A program made the translations under genes and the position numbers. This document shows, in pieces, positions 1 through 9,866 of a DNA stretch of 64,000 nucleotides. Under the pieces are notes generated by a model that was not told the DNA's origin, searched no databases, and saw nothing but the letters and a program-made list of their open reading frames with translations. Position 1 is the first letter of the stretch; each line of letters starts with the position of its first letter. The stretch covers positions 186,001 to 250,000 of the forward strand of contig NZ_JAAIKC010000002.1 in NCBI RefSeq assembly GCF_010820665.1. Direction: 5' to 3'. The DNA comes from Paenibacillus sp. SYP-B3998. GTDB taxonomy: Bacteria; Bacillota; Bacilli; Paenibacillales; NBRC-103111.

Positions 1-1
1 T

Positions 2-922
2 ATGGATAAGCGTCTGACCCGCACTGATTATTTATTCGCCCTCATGTTTATCTTTATGCTTGTTTGTATACTAGGCGCCTTCTTCTACGGCTTAAGGCTC
101 GGCCAAGAAAAATCGGATCAGAAGTATGACAAAATCTTGCATGCAGACAAGGGCACTGCCCAAGAAATTGGAGCCTACGATCAACAAGTTTTGGTTTCTT
201 ATTACCATACCATCTTTTTACCCTTTAGGGAATTTCAGAATAAATGGTTTGAACAGATGAATCAGATCGAACTTGGCAACTCGGCAGTAGACGCTTCGGC
301 TGTTCTCAAGGAATTGTCTAAAGTCGCTGATGAGAAATACAATCTGTTGATGAGTAAAAACATGCCTGCTTCCTCCCCCCTTCTGGTACAGTCTCATCAG
401 GGATACCTAAAAGGGCTTAAGCTTTTTGCAGACACTTTGAAAACGTACCAAAGCAAAGCAAACGGGATGAGCGCTTCCCAGCTTCTAGCAGCCATTGATA
501 ATGACGCTTACTTCCAAGAAGCGAAAACACAGTCACTAACCGCGCAAAGTAATTATTTCAGTTCGATTGTGGCTTGGAACGGAACCATTGATCACGACTT
601 GGAAGCCTTCGATCCGAATAACAATGCTAACTTGGATCAATGGCGGGCTATGAATGTAAATGTGAAGAATCTTTACATCACTACAAAATTACTTAAAAAC
701 AAAGCATTTTCACCCTTTTATCCCCAAGACTTAACAATTCGCATCGATGAATTCATCGCTTCTGGACAAGCCAAGAAAATGAATGTTAACGATGTCAACC
801 AAATGATGGATCTTCTACTAAGCACAAATGCGGTAAGATCAGGGGATTTCGTAAAAGGCAAAGCTAAATGGTATCCAAATGAATTGCTTCCCCAACTTCC
901 ATTTTTCTCTGATGTAAATTGA
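2..922 (+). CDS. Membrane-anchored protein of unknown function
   Basis: I do not recognise this family. The 306-residue product starts with a short basic segment followed by one strongly hydrophobic stretch (about residues 10-32), so it looks like a single-pass protein or uncleaved signal anchor. The rest is polar, largely helical and probably extracytoplasmic, with no Cys pairs, metal motif or recognisable catalytic signature. The first ATG lies one base inside the window, so a longer start further upstream cannot be excluded. A hairpin terminator follows directly, and the next gene is convergent, so this is the last gene of its transcript. Confidence 0.6.
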   Translation: MDKRLTRTDYLFALMFIFMLVCILGAFFYGLRLGQEKSDQKYDKILHADKGTAQEIGAYDQQVLVSYYHTIFLPFREFQNKWFEQMNQIELGNSAVDASAVLKELSKVADEKYNLLMSKNMPASSPLLVQSHQGYLKGLKLFADTLKTYQSKANGMSASQLLAAIDNDAYFQEAKTQSLTAQSNYFSSIVAWNGTIDHDLEAFDPNNNANLDQWRAMNVNVKNLYITTKLLKNKAFSPFYPQDLTIRIDEFIASGQAKKMNVNDVNQMMDLLLSTNAVRSGDFVKGKAKWYPNELLPQLPFFSDVN

Positions 923-930
923 TTAATCAA

Positions 931-957
931 ACCGGACGCTCAGGCGCCCGGTTTTTT
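931..957. terminator. Bidirectional Rho-independent terminator
   Basis: A GC-rich hairpin (arms 931-939 and 944-952, one mismatch, TCAG loop) is followed by six T on the plus strand and by a T-rich stretch on the minus strand. It sits between two convergent genes and probably serves both. Confidence 0.8.
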
Positions 958-962
958 ATTTA

Positions 963-1286
963 TTAATCGTATTGAAATCCTCGTAGCATACCGATGGCCG
1001 CCATGCCGCCTTCGATATTAATGACGCGATCAAAGCCATTTTCACGCAAAAATCCCGCTACATGATAGCTGCGGACGCCATGGGCGCAAACGAGGTAGAT
1101 GTCCTTGTCTTCAGGTAGCTCCCCTAAGCGATGTGGAAATTGCTGCATAGGGATTAGTACAGCCTCATCTAAATGATAGAATTCCCATTCGTGAGGTTCT
1201 CTTACATCTACGATGAGGCTGTCTTTTATAAGATTTTGATCTAGTGCCTCCAGAAATTTATGCGGCTGGATATTCATTATCTCCAT
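963..1286 (-). CDS. Rhodanese-like sulfurtransferase domain protein
   Basis: Single rhodanese domain of 107 residues, close to the usual length of stand-alone members, which move sulfane sulfur via a cysteine persulfide. The family motifs are visible: DVREPHEWEFYHL near residue 27, and the active-site loop CAHGVRS with Cys about residue 67 followed by the usual helix. The C-terminal GGMAAI motif is also typical. The ATG is preceded by a good Shine-Dalgarno (AGGGAGG). No partner gene is adjacent, so the physiological sulfur acceptor is unknown. Loss of the Cys in this loop would have meant a non-catalytic sensor, but it is present. Confidence 0.85.
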   Translation of the reverse strand: MEIMNIQPHKFLEALDQNLIKDSLIVDVREPHEWEFYHLDEAVLIPMQQFPHRLGELPEDKDIYLVCAHGVRSYHVAGFLRENGFDRVINIEGGMAAIGMLRGFQYD

Positions 1287-1477
1287 GATTTTCCTCCCTT
1301 AATGAATTACCTCAATGAAATTTTTTTTTTATTGAGAAGAATAGCGAAATTAGGCTTTTTTCCAAGCTTAATGGATTGCATTCTCCTAACGCATACTATA
1401 AAATAAATAACGAAAAGGATGCAAGCCAAACCTCCTTGCTCAAATATGGCTTTCATGTGAAAATGATTCGACGTGTA

Positions 1478-1506
1478 TTGACACAATTTCAAACCCATGT
1501 TAATCT
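1478..1506 (+). promoter_or_regulatory. Sigma-A promoter of the serA T-box transcript
   Basis: TTGACA at 1478-1483, a 17-base spacer, then TAATCT at 1501-1506. This would start transcription near 1513, just before the T-box leader. The region 1287-1477 upstream holds nothing else I can identify except an A/T-rich stretch. Confidence 0.7.
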
Positions 1507-1514
1507 TATGAAAA

Positions 1515-1803
1515 TTCTATAACACAGTAAAGCGTTGACGGAGCCAAGTAAATAAAGTAGCTTTCAGAGAGCCGATGGCAGGTGCGAATCGGCAGCGAAC
1601 ATTTTACGGAGCACTCCAGAGTCATTGCATTGAAATAAGTAGATGCAGTCGGAATAGGAACCCGTTACAGTTCCAGGTCGCAAGACCAGTGAGGCTGTCC
1701 GTGTGAACGGGTAGCGAATTAGGGTGGTACCACGAAATCAATCTCTCGTCCCTTTGGCTACAGACTATATGTCTGTAACTGAGGGGTTGGGAGTTTTTTT
1801 TAT
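1515..1803 (+). promoter_or_regulatory. T-box riboswitch (serine specifier) controlling serA
   Basis: A complete T-box leader. Stem I closes between GACGGAG near 1536 and CTCC..GTC at 1614-1623, and carries the AGAGAGCCGATGG / GGTGCGAATCGGC distal features at 1566-1592. Immediately 5' of the closing strand the specifier position reads AGC (1610-1612) followed by A, a serine codon, which fits the downstream serine-biosynthetic gene. The conserved T-box bulge AGGGTGGTACCACG is at 1721-1734. A terminator hairpin ending in eight T lies at about 1745-1803. Uncharged tRNA-Ser should stabilise the antiterminator and allow serA transcription. Specifier assignment is read by hand from pairing, not from a covariance model. 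Confidence 0.9.
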
Positions 1804-1830
1804 GTTCATATTCTAAGGAGGCACACAACA

Positions 1831-3411
1831 ATGTACAAAGTATTAGTATCTGATCCAATTAGCGACATGGGAATTCAAATGCTTTATGATGCAAGCGACG
1901 TCGAGGTTGTTAAGCAATCTGGACTCTCCGAAGATGAACTTGTGGCAATCATTGGTGACTATGATGCCCTCCTCGTTCGCAGCCAAACGAAAGTCACTGA
2001 GAAAATCATGAATGCCGGCAGTAAGCTAAAAGTAATCGGTCGCGCCGGAGTAGGTGTTGACAATATTGATTTGGAAGCTGCGACAAAACGCGGCATTGTT
2101 GTAATCAATGCTCCCGATGGAAACACCATCGCAACTTGCGAACTTACGTTTGCCATGATGATGGCAACAGCTCGTATGATTCCACAAGCTTACAAGAAAA
2201 CTGTTGGCGGCGAATGGGATCGTAAATTTATCGGTGTCGAGCTGCGTAATAAAACACTCGGAATCCTAGGCATGGGACGAATCGGAAGCGAAGTTGCGAA
2301 ACGAGCTAAAGTATTCGGTATGGAAGTAATCGGTTACGATCCCTTCTTAACGGAAGATCGTGCTGAGAAAATCGGCGTGAAACTCGGGACTGTGAATGAA
2401 ATTGCGGCACAAGCAGATTTCATAACCGTGCATACACCGCTCACAGCAGAGACTCGCCACCTCATTAGCAAACCACAGTTCGATCTAATGAAAAAAGGGA
2501 TTCGCATTATCAATTGTGCCCGCGGCGGTATCATTGATGAAATGGCATTGGTTGAAGCAATCGATCAAGGTATCGTAGCTGGAGCAGCATTCGATGTATT
2601 CGAAGTGGAACCTCCACAAAAAGACCATCCGTTCCTTACGAATCCTAAAGTCATTGTAACGCCTCATCTTGGAGCTTCGACGGTAGAAGCTCAAGAGAAT
2701 GTCGCCATTGACGTATCCGAGGAAGTCCTTCACATCCTCCGTAACGAGCCTTACAAGAATGCCGTAAACATGCCTCCTGTGCCTGCTAACGTGCTTAACA
2801 AACTACAACCTTACTTCGGGCTTGGCGAGAAAATCGGAAGCATTCTGGGTCAAATTTCTCAAGGAGCCGTGTATGAAATCGTCGTAAACTATGCTGGTGA
2901 TCTGATCGATGTCGATACAAGTCCACTGACTCGGTATATTGTCAAAGGCGTGTTCGAGAATCAGCTAGAATCGATTAATATCGTTAACGCGATGCATTTA
3001 GCTAAATCCCGCGGCGTGAACATTGTCGTTCAGAAGTCAAATACGGCCAACAGCTTCACGAACTTAGTAACGGTAACAGTGAAAACAAAACAAGAAGAAA
3101 AAACACTTGCCGGTACGTTACTAGCAGGGTTTGGCGAGCGTATCGTCCGAATCGACCAATATCCAGTTGATGTCACCGCAGAAGGCAATCTGCTTCTTAT
3201 CTCACATAACGATAAACCAGGAATTATTGGCCGCGTAGGTACACTACTCGGTAATAACGATGTGAATATCGCGACGATGCAAGTAGGTCGTAAAGTGATC
3301 GGCGGATCGGCGATTATGGTGCTGACGATTGACAAATCAGCAAGTGCTGAAGTACTTGCTGAACTTACGAAGCAAACAGAAATCGTCAACGTACGTGCCT
3401 TAACCATCTAA
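1831..3411 (+). CDS. serA: D-3-phosphoglycerate dehydrogenase
   Basis: Catalyses NAD-dependent oxidation of 3-phosphoglycerate, the first step of serine synthesis. The 526-residue length is that of the long class with an allosteric-substrate-binding (ASB) domain and a C-terminal ACT domain. The NAD-binding loop [20 protein letters not shown] is at about residues 147-166, and the catalytic region contains [10 protein letters not shown] and PHLGAST. The ACT domain begins near residue 450 with [20 protein letters not shown] and would be the serine-feedback site. It has a strong ribosome site (AAGGAGG) and is a single-gene transcript: T-box upstream, terminator downstream. Confidence 0.97.
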   Translation: MYKVLVSDPISDMGIQMLYDASDVEVVKQSGLSEDELVAIIGDYDALLVRSQTKVTEKIMNAGSKLKVIGRAGVGVDNIDLEAATKRGIVVINAPDGNTIATCELTFAMMMATARMIPQAYKKTVGGEWDRKFIGVELRNKTLGILGMGRIGSEVAKRAKVFGMEVIGYDPFLTEDRAEKIGVKLGTVNEIAAQADFITVHTPLTAETRHLISKPQFDLMKKGIRIINCARGGIIDEMALVEAIDQGIVAGAAFDVFEVEPPQKDHPFLTNPKVIVTPHLGASTVEAQENVAIDVSEEVLHILRNEPYKNAVNMPPVPANVLNKLQPYFGLGEKIGSILGQISQGAVYEIVVNYAGDLIDVDTSPLTRYIVKGVFENQLESINIVNAMHLAKSRGVNIVVQKSNTANSFTNLVTVTVKTKQEEKTLAGTLLAGFGERIVRIDQYPVDVTAEGNLLLISHNDKPGIIGRVGTLLGNNDVNIATMQVGRKVIGGSAIMVLTIDKSASAEVLAELTKQTEIVNVRALTI

Positions 3412-3478
3412 TTTAAAATGCTAATCCTCTTAGTGTTTCACGAACAACAAGATTTTGTCTGAATATTCTACAAAATAA

Positions 3479-3516
3479 AGGCGTTTGCTGTGATTTTCAT
3501 CAGCAAACGCCTCTTC
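3479..3516. terminator. Bidirectional terminator between serA and resE
   Basis: Perfect 12-bp hairpin AGGCGTTTGCTG / CAGCAAACGCCT with a 10-base loop. T-rich flanks lie on both strands, and it sits between convergent genes. Confidence 0.85.
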
Positions 3517-3540
3517 TTATGTGTCTAAATTGTCAGACAA

Positions 3541-5427
3541 TTACATTTTAGGTTCACAGGGCAGCAAGATTGTGAACGTCGTTCCGTGCCCCAATGCACT
3601 CTGTGCCTTCACATTGCCTTGGTGCGCATCAATGATGTTCTTTACGATGGCCAGGCCAAGCCCTGTGCCTACCGATGTACCGCGTGTACGCGCTTTGTCT
3701 GCTTTGTAGAAACGTTCAAAAATAAACGGTAGGTCAGCAGCAGGGATACCTTTCCCCTCATCAGTGACCTCAATTCGAATTGCTTGTTGATCCTTGTAAG
3801 TAGCCATCTCCGCTTTAATCGTAATGCGCGCTCCGCCTGCGGTATGCCGGAATGCATTGTCGAGCAGGTTGGTTAGCACCTGCTCAAGCCGATCCTCATC
3901 CCCACGCTTAAGGATGAGTGGCTGCTCTGGCAGCTCGGCGTTCAACACGATGCTGCGTTCTTTGGCCAGCACCGAAAATTTGCGGTGCATACGTTTGATC
4001 AGGGAGTCGACTTCGACCTCCCTGAAGTAAAGCTCGAGATGACCAGCTTCCATCCGAGCCAGATCGAGCAGGTCGCGAACGAGGCGCCCCATGCGGAGCG
4101 ACTCATCATGAATGACCTGCACCAACTCTTCGCGTTCCTCGGGTGTGGAGGCGATATCATCGAGCAGGGCTTCGCTATAGCCCTGCAGCATCGAGAGCGG
4201 TGTGCGCAGCTCATGCGAGACATTCGCTACGAAGTCCTTGCGCAGTTTGTCGAGGCGGACCTCTTCCGTAACGTCACGAAGCACGGCGACGGCGCCACGA
4301 ATTTGGTCTCGCGAATAAAGCGGCGTCATCGCAACCGACCAAACACCATTTTGTACATGCAGCTTGGAAGCTGCCTCTGAGGATTCAGCCACCACGGCTT
4401 CGAACAGCGGAATTAAAGGAATCGGAATTGGCTCAGAATCAGGGTTCCTATAACTCATTAGTCCCCAATCACCTAATGAAGTATCCGGCTTGCTGAAGCG
4501 ATTCAGCCCCTCATCGTCAGACCACTCAATCGAGCTCCACTCTTGAACGATCTTCTCCCCTTGCGGATTGGTAAGCATCACAGATCCATCTGCATCTAGT
4601 GTAATAACCGCATCCGTCATACTTCGTAATATACTTGTCAGATGTTCCTTTTCCTGACTCAGGGCCTTGATGCTCTCCTGCAGCTTTTCACCCATGTGAT
4701 TAAATGTTTTCGCAAGCTCCCCGATCTCATCTTTGGATACAATTGGAACACGCGTGCCATATTGACCAAGTGTAATTAAATCAGCCGCCTTTTTCAGTTG
4801 CTGAAGCGGACGGGTTATGCGCGAGAACAAGAAGAACCCAAAGAAAGTAGTCATCAAGAAACCAACTAAGGACACATAGACGAATAACCTTAACATGTAA
4901 CTCTGGGTAGCTTCCAACGATTGAAGCGACTGATACACCAGCGTTGCACCGACAGTAGCGCCTTGAGGATTTTTCAGCGGAACAGCTACAACGAGATACT
5001 CGACTCCCGCATGAAAACGTCCATTGTTGGATTTATTGAGTTGTTTCGCCTTCTCTTGGCCGGCAAATACTTGATTAAGCTCATTATCCGTAAAAAAATC
5101 AGTCGCATGAAACGACGGCAGTTCACTTCCGGTAATAACCGGAAGCACCATTTCCTTCAAATCCGTCGAGATTACAAGCATTTTCGCATCTTGAAAACTT
5201 AAGAGCTCGTTGCTTAACTGATAAAACTGTTGATCATACATATGTCTCGATGCTTCATCAGAAAATCGAACGGCTAATTTTTTCATATTTTCCGTTTGAT
5301 CCTTGGCTTGCGCGAAATAATTTTCCATATAATTAACAAGAAAAAAGCCTAGTATAAGCAGTATAACCGCAACCAGGCCGATAATTGTTAACCAAAGCTT
5401 ACCTACAACACTTCTGAATATAAACAC
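3541..5427 (-). CDS. resE: Sensor histidine kinase ResE
   Basis: Membrane sensor kinase of the Res two-component system, which in Bacillus activates respiration and cytochrome genes under oxygen limitation or nitric oxide. The 628-residue protein has an N-terminal transmembrane segment (about 8-30), an extracytoplasmic sensing domain, and a second membrane segment near 180-203. A HAMP linker, a PAS-like region around 265-380, and the H box with VSHELRTPLS (phospho-His) follow. The N box (NLLDNAFRHT), G1 (DEGKGIP) and G2 (GLGLAIV) complete the kinase core. It starts one base after the resD stop, so the two are translationally coupled. The base composition of its middle part is clearly more GC-rich than flanking intergenic DNA. 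Confidence 0.92.
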   Translation of the reverse strand: MFIFRSVVGKLWLTIIGLVAVILLILGFFLVNYMENYFAQAKDQTENMKKLAVRFSDEASRHMYDQQFYQLSNELLSFQDAKMLVISTDLKEMVLPVITGSELPSFHATDFFTDNELNQVFAGQEKAKQLNKSNNGRFHAGVEYLVVAVPLKNPQGATVGATLVYQSLQSLEATQSYMLRLFVYVSLVGFLMTTFFGFFLFSRITRPLQQLKKAADLITLGQYGTRVPIVSKDEIGELAKTFNHMGEKLQESIKALSQEKEHLTSILRSMTDAVITLDADGSVMLTNPQGEKIVQEWSSIEWSDDEGLNRFSKPDTSLGDWGLMSYRNPDSEPIPIPLIPLFEAVVAESSEAASKLHVQNGVWSVAMTPLYSRDQIRGAVAVLRDVTEEVRLDKLRKDFVANVSHELRTPLSMLQGYSEALLDDIASTPEEREELVQVIHDESLRMGRLVRDLLDLARMEAGHLELYFREVEVDSLIKRMHRKFSVLAKERSIVLNAELPEQPLILKRGDEDRLEQVLTNLLDNAFRHTAGGARITIKAEMATYKDQQAIRIEVTDEGKGIPAADLPFIFERFYKADKARTRGTSVGTGLGLAIVKNIIDAHQGNVKAQSALGHGTTFTILLPCEPKM

Positions 5428-5428
5428 G

Positions 5429-6142
5429 TTATTTAGGCACCTCTAGCTTATAGCCGACTCCCCAGACGGTCGTAATCATAGCGGCAGCATCCGGGGATAC
5501 CTTATTTAATTTTTCGCGCAATCTTTTCACATGCGTATCTACTGTACGCAAATCTCCAAAAAATTCGTAATTCCAAACATCCTTCAATAATTCCTCTCTG
5601 GAGAAAACCTTATCAGGAGAAACAGCTAGATAATGTAAAAGTTCATACTCTTTTGGAGTTAAAGCCACTTCTTGTCCGCCTGCCGTCACACGGTGTGCAT
5701 CATGCTCGATAACGAGATTCGGGAAAACAATATTGTTGCTCGAACCAGCATCCTTAGATAAGTAAGCCGTTGCCGAAGAGCGACGTAAAATCGCTTTAAC
5801 TCGGTAAATAACCTCACGCGGACTAAACGGTTTAACAACGTAATCATCAGCGCCAACCTCGAAACCACTAACACGATTCGTCTCTTCCCCTTTGGCTGTA
5901 AGCATGATCACAGGCGTTGACTTCACCTGACGAAGACGAGCACATACCTCGATTCCATCTATCCCCGGCAGCATAACATCTAACAGCACCAAGTCAAAGT
6001 CTGAATCAGTAGCCATTCGAAGCGCAGTCTCTCCATCTTCCGCCTCTTCAATGATATATCCTTCTTTCTCCAAATACATACGTAATAATCTGCGAATACG
6101 CTCTTCATCATCGACTACCAAAATGCTAGCTTTCATTTCCAT
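5429..6142 (-). CDS. resD: Response regulator ResD (OmpR/PhoB type)
   Basis: DNA-binding regulator paired with ResE. The receiver domain (residues 1-120) shows the acidic pair in VVDDEE, the phospho-acceptor Asp in LVLLDVMLPGIDG and the conserved Lys in VVKPFSPRE. The C-terminal winged helix has the OmpR-type LTPKEYELLHYLA and TVDTHVKRLREKL segments. Length 237 residues is standard. It follows resC and precedes resE, as in the B. subtilis resABCDE operon. Orthology with ResD rather than another OmpR-type regulator rests mainly on this context. Confidence 0.93.
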   Translation of the reverse strand: MEMKASILVVDDEERIRRLLRMYLEKEGYIIEEAEDGETALRMATDSDFDLVLLDVMLPGIDGIEVCARLRQVKSTPVIMLTAKGEETNRVSGFEVGADDYVVKPFSPREVIYRVKAILRRSSATAYLSKDAGSSNNIVFPNLVIEHDAHRVTAGGQEVALTPKEYELLHYLAVSPDKVFSREELLKDVWNYEFFGDLRTVDTHVKRLREKLNKVSPDAAAMITTVWGVGYKLEVPK

Positions 6143-6177
6143 GGAGCGTCACATCCTTTCGTGTTTTATTCCAAACC

Positions 6178-7437
6178 CTACACACCTGCGTATGAGTGAA
6201 GACCTGCGATAACAAGGTTCACCCCAACCAAAGTAAACATGACCACAATGAAACCGATAACAGATAACCAAGCAGATTTCTTGCCTTGCCAGCCCTTGGA
6301 CAGGCGCAAGTGCAAAAACACGGCATAGAACAACCAAGTGATCAATGCCCATACTTCTTTAGGATCCCAGCCCCAGAATCGTCCCCAAGCTTCCTGTGCC
6401 CAGATCATGGCAAAAATAAGCGCACCTAATGTAAAGATCGGATAGCCAATGGCAATCGCCCGATAACTAATTTCATCCAAATCTTCGTGATCCATGCCAT
6501 TCACAATGGGCGCGATGGCCGCCCCTAATGGTTTACGCGCAACCACACGAGCAAAGCCATATAAGATTAAACCACCAAGAATTGACCAGATCACGGTGTT
6601 AAGCTTACGTCCAGCACTAGCGCCTTCCATCCAAGATGGGGCTGTGAAAAGCGGTTCCGACATCCCAAGAAACGGCTTCATTTCAACCACCTCAGTGCCA
6701 TGCGGCTTAACGATTGGCGGTAGTACATAAGTTTCATTCTGCACATTGGTTTGTTGTTGACCTTGCGCATCCGTAACAGTCACTGACTTGGAGAAGACAG
6801 CTTTATAGCCAGAAGCATTAAAGGTAAAGATGGAGCCGATGAAAGCGACTAATATCAAAATAAATAGTAAGGTAAGCTCCACGCCTCTTTGCTCACGTTT
6901 CTCTGTTTTCGATGTTCCTGAGTAATCGACCGCTCTCAACAGATACATGAGTCCACCTGCAAAGCCTACCGCGAAGAAAGCTTCGCCAGTCGCAGCCGTT
7001 GTTACATGAATCTTCAACCAATAACTTTGCAAGGCCGGAATTAAAGGCTGTACCTCACTTGGAAAAACAGATGCATAAGCAATAATGATAAAGCCAATCG
7101 GCAGTGCGAATACACCAAGCACAGGTGTACGGTAGATGAGATAAACGATCAGGAACGCGAACATGATCATCATTCCCAAAAAGGTCATGAATTCGTACAT
7201 ATTCGATGTCGGAATATGATTTCCTTCCGCCCATCTCGTAAAAAAGAACGTCACATGACAAGCAAACCCTATGACTGAAGCAATGAATGCGACAAAGCCC
7301 CATTGTTTCGTATGTTGTTCAGGATCCCGATTACTCCATTTCCTACCGGTAATGGAGAGGACGAATAATAGAAAAGCTAGCAGGTAGACGAAAAAAGCAA
7401 TGAGTAAAAATGTGCTGCTCACAGAGTTGACATTCAC
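6178..7437 (-). CDS. resC: Cytochrome c biogenesis protein ResC (CcsA/CcsB family)
   Basis: Multi-pass haem-handling protein of System II cytochrome c maturation, working with ResB to deliver haem to apocytochrome c outside the membrane. The family hallmark tryptophan-rich loop is visible as WAQEAWGRFWGWDPKEVW near residue 346. Conserved histidines lie in the flanking membrane helices (VTTAATG region and LHLRLSKGW). The 419-residue length includes an extra loop rich in Thr/Gln in the middle. It overlaps the end of resB by four bases (ATGA), indicating translational coupling. Confidence 0.93.
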   Translation of the reverse strand: MNVNSVSSTFLLIAFFVYLLAFLLFVLSITGRKWSNRDPEQHTKQWGFVAFIASVIGFACHVTFFFTRWAEGNHIPTSNMYEFMTFLGMMIMFAFLIVYLIYRTPVLGVFALPIGFIIIAYASVFPSEVQPLIPALQSYWLKIHVTTAATGEAFFAVGFAGGLMYLLRAVDYSGTSKTEKREQRGVELTLLFILILVAFIGSIFTFNASGYKAVFSKSVTVTDAQGQQQTNVQNETYVLPPIVKPHGTEVVEMKPFLGMSEPLFTAPSWMEGASAGRKLNTVIWSILGGLILYGFARVVARKPLGAAIAPIVNGMDHEDLDEISYRAIAIGYPIFTLGALIFAMIWAQEAWGRFWGWDPKEVWALITWLFYAVFLHLRLSKGWQGKKSAWLSVIGFIVVMFTLVGVNLVIAGLHSYAGV

Positions 7438-9098
7438 CCTGGGGTCCCTCCTTTATCTAAAGATTTAGGTGACACGTCTATGTGGTTCTTACTAAGAGCT
7501 GCTGCCACCTCATTGCGAAGACCGAACCAATTTTTATTGGTATGACCTCCGAGCGTGAGCATTCCATCATCAATTCGAATCCAAATGCGTCTGTGCTGCC
7601 AATAGAAGCCCATAATGACGCCAATCATAAATATCGCAGAGCCTACCCATATATAGGGCATCGCTTTGTCGATACGAATATTCAAATAGGTTGTGTATTG
7701 AGCGAATTGAACGCCTTCCATTGATCCTACAGCAATCTTCAGCTTTTGGCTGATAGCTCCATTAATCGCATCCTGCGAAAACGATTCCTTGTCAATTTGT
7801 CTTGGGAAATACATATAAGGCTCTCCGCTAGCTGCAAGACCAGGTCCCGTAATACTAAAAATAAAAGCAGGCGCTTTAGGTTCATTCGACTTACTTATTG
7901 GCTGTCCTTTATCATCCAGTCCGAATTCCGGAAAAAAACCTTTGAGCTTGAGCCTATAAGGACCCGCCGTATATTCATCCTTCGGATTGTTCATAGGTAA
8001 GTCAAAACTTCCATACGATTCACCAGTCTGAGGATTGGTAAGAGCAGGTTTTACTGAAATCAGCATAGGCGATGCTTTGTAATCGAATTGATAAGCTTGC
8101 AGACCCTTGTAATCCATCGGATGGTTTACAGTGATATCAGCTTTATGAACTTCTTCAAGCGTTGGTTCTTTCGAAGAATCCTCGCAGTTCGCTGAACAGT
8201 GATACAGAACTGCCTTGGTTTCATAGGTTTTTGGAACGATTTGTCCCTTTTCCTTAATACTTGCCGGCAGATCCTTGTCATCATAGAGCTCAAGCGTAAA
8301 TTTCTCATTTTTCAAGTAATAGGAAGTATGGGGAATTTGTTTGGTTTCCCCTTCCAGAACGCTCATATATTCATCCATATGCCAGCCAGGGATACTGCGC
8401 ATTAAAACTCCCAACAGGAAAATAATGAGGCCAATATGATTAATGTAGGGCCCCCAGCGGCTAAATCGGTATTTTTCAGCAAGGAGCGCCGTTCCATCCG
8501 TATGTACACGATAATTTTTTTTGCGAAGCAGCACGCCAAGCTGGCTTGTCCAGGCTTCCTCATCCGTTTGATCCGGTAATTTGCCTACGTAAGTCACTTT
8601 CTGCCTAGTTAAAAAATTGATGTGCTTACGAATTTGCTGTTTAGACAGTGCACGATAAAGCGGCAAGACTCGATCCAAACTACAAATAACGAGTGATGTC
8701 CCAATCATAAACAACAGCGTGATAAACCACCACGAGCTAAAGGTGTGCGAAAATCCGAGAAAATGGTAAATGGTACCCAGTGTTCCATAGTTTTGCGCAT
8801 AGTACTGCGCAGGATCCATATCTAAGAACGTATTTTCTTGCGGGAAAATTGTGCCTACTGCTGAAGCGACAACCGTCCATATGATGATCCATACCGCTAT
8901 TTTAACCGAAGAAAAGAAATTCCAGACTTTATCCAGTACGGAAGGGTTGGATTTCTGTGAACGGCGAGCCATCCCGTCGTATCGCATCTCCAATAAATCT
9001 CTGCCATCCACATCGACTAGCGGATTACCGCAAGATTCGCAGAGTGAGGTGCCGGTTGGATTCTGATGCCCGCAATCACATTTGGTGTTGTGAAACAT
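7434..9098 (-). CDS. resB: Cytochrome c biogenesis protein ResB (Ccs1 family)
   Basis: Membrane partner of ResC in System II cytochrome c assembly. I chose the ATG at 9098, which follows AGGAGG; the 554-residue product opens with a short zinc-ribbon (CDCGH..LCESCGNPL) before the first membrane helix. Helices occur near residues 70-90, 135-155, 215-235 and close to the C-terminus, with a large extracytoplasmic domain between, as in the family. The small Cys-rich head is also found in Bacillus ResB proteins from memory; its job is unknown. The gene carries a separate leader of about 130 bases after resA. Confidence 0.92.
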   Translation of the reverse strand: MFHNTKCDCGHQNPTGTSLCESCGNPLVDVDGRDLLEMRYDGMARRSQKSNPSVLDKVWNFFSSVKIAVWIIIWTVVASAVGTIFPQENTFLDMDPAQYYAQNYGTLGTIYHFLGFSHTFSSWWFITLLFMIGTSLVICSLDRVLPLYRALSKQQIRKHINFLTRQKVTYVGKLPDQTDEEAWTSQLGVLLRKKNYRVHTDGTALLAEKYRFSRWGPYINHIGLIIFLLGVLMRSIPGWHMDEYMSVLEGETKQIPHTSYYLKNEKFTLELYDDKDLPASIKEKGQIVPKTYETKAVLYHCSANCEDSSKEPTLEEVHKADITVNHPMDYKGLQAYQFDYKASPMLISVKPALTNPQTGESYGSFDLPMNNPKDEYTAGPYRLKLKGFFPEFGLDDKGQPISKSNEPKAPAFIFSITGPGLAASGEPYMYFPRQIDKESFSQDAINGAISQKLKIAVGSMEGVQFAQYTTYLNIRIDKAMPYIWVGSAIFMIGVIMGFYWQHRRIWIRIDDGMLTLGGHTNKNWFGLRNEVAAALSKNHIDVSPKSLDKGGTPG

Positions 9099-9227
9099 GA
9101 TGAACCTCCTAAGCATAGTGCCTCCACTTAACGCTTGCTTCGTAAGCAGTAAGCGGCATTTTACTCCAGTGTAACTAATATCAAAAGCGTTTTCATTTGT
9201 AAATCCTTCTTATCACACTTACCCAAG

Positions 9228-9767
9228 TTAAGACTTCGTTTTCGCAACTAGCTTAGTAAGCGTCTCATCGATAAACAACTCGGACATTTGGCCTATCTTT
9301 TTCACTTCAACTTTGCCATCCGCTCCAATAAAGAAGGTTGTCGGATAATCCATAACCCCGTACATTTTCCGCACCTGTTCCTTCGCATCTAGCAATACAG
9401 GCATATTCAGCTTGTACTGATCCATGAAGCTCTGAACCGTGACTTTATTTTTATCGACGTTAACCTCGAGAAAGACAACGCCTTGCTGGCTCCATTTGTC
9501 ATATTGCCTTTGGAGTGCAGGCATCTCTTCTTTACATGGCGGACAAAAAGTTCCCCAAAAATTAATTAATAGAGGCTTCCCTTTGTAATCCGATAACTCA
9601 TGGGTTTTGCCATCGAGACCAATTAAGCTGAACTCCGTAGCTTTATCACCGACTTGTGGATACTTCTTACTATCCGAGGCCGACAAATTCGTAATAATCG
9701 TAAACACACCAATAATAAGCACGACAGCAAATATGGCCATCTGTACCCATTTCTTATTTCTACCCAT
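9228..9767 (-). CDS. resA: Thiol-disulfide oxidoreductase ResA
   Basis: Membrane-anchored thioredoxin-fold protein that reduces apocytochrome c before haem attachment. It has an N-terminal membrane anchor (about residues 8-28), then the thioredoxin/AhpC-like fold with WGTFCPPCKEEMP as active site. The motif is CPPC where I recall CEPC in B. subtilis ResA. The cis-Pro segment YPTTFFI is present. Length 179 matches the family. A terminator separates it from rluB, so it probably has its own promoter as first gene of res. Confidence 0.93.
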   Translation of the reverse strand: MGRNKKWVQMAIFAVVLIIGVFTIITNLSASDSKKYPQVGDKATEFSLIGLDGKTHELSDYKGKPLLINFWGTFCPPCKEEMPALQRQYDKWSQQGVVFLEVNVDKNKVTVQSFMDQYKLNMPVLLDAKEQVRKMYGVMDYPTTFFIGADGKVEVKKIGQMSELFIDETLTKLVAKTKS

Positions 9768-9835
9768 GTTTGATCACCTTCACTTATTAACATTGTTAGC
9801 CAATTTCGGCACGTTTATATGTCCATTATAACGAA

Positions 9836-9866
9836 AAGAAGGCCAATTCTTTATTGGCCTTTTTGA
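9836..9866 (-). terminator. Terminator at the end of rluB
   Basis: The hairpin AGGCCAAT / ATTGGCCT overlaps the rluB stop and is followed on the minus strand by a T-rich tract (CTTCTTTTC). It would insulate rluB-spmAB transcription from resA. Confidence 0.75.

Noticed and set aside
1622-1858. Minus-strand 78-codon frame
   Set aside because: It is antisense to the T-box leader and the serA start; no ribosome site or family similarity.
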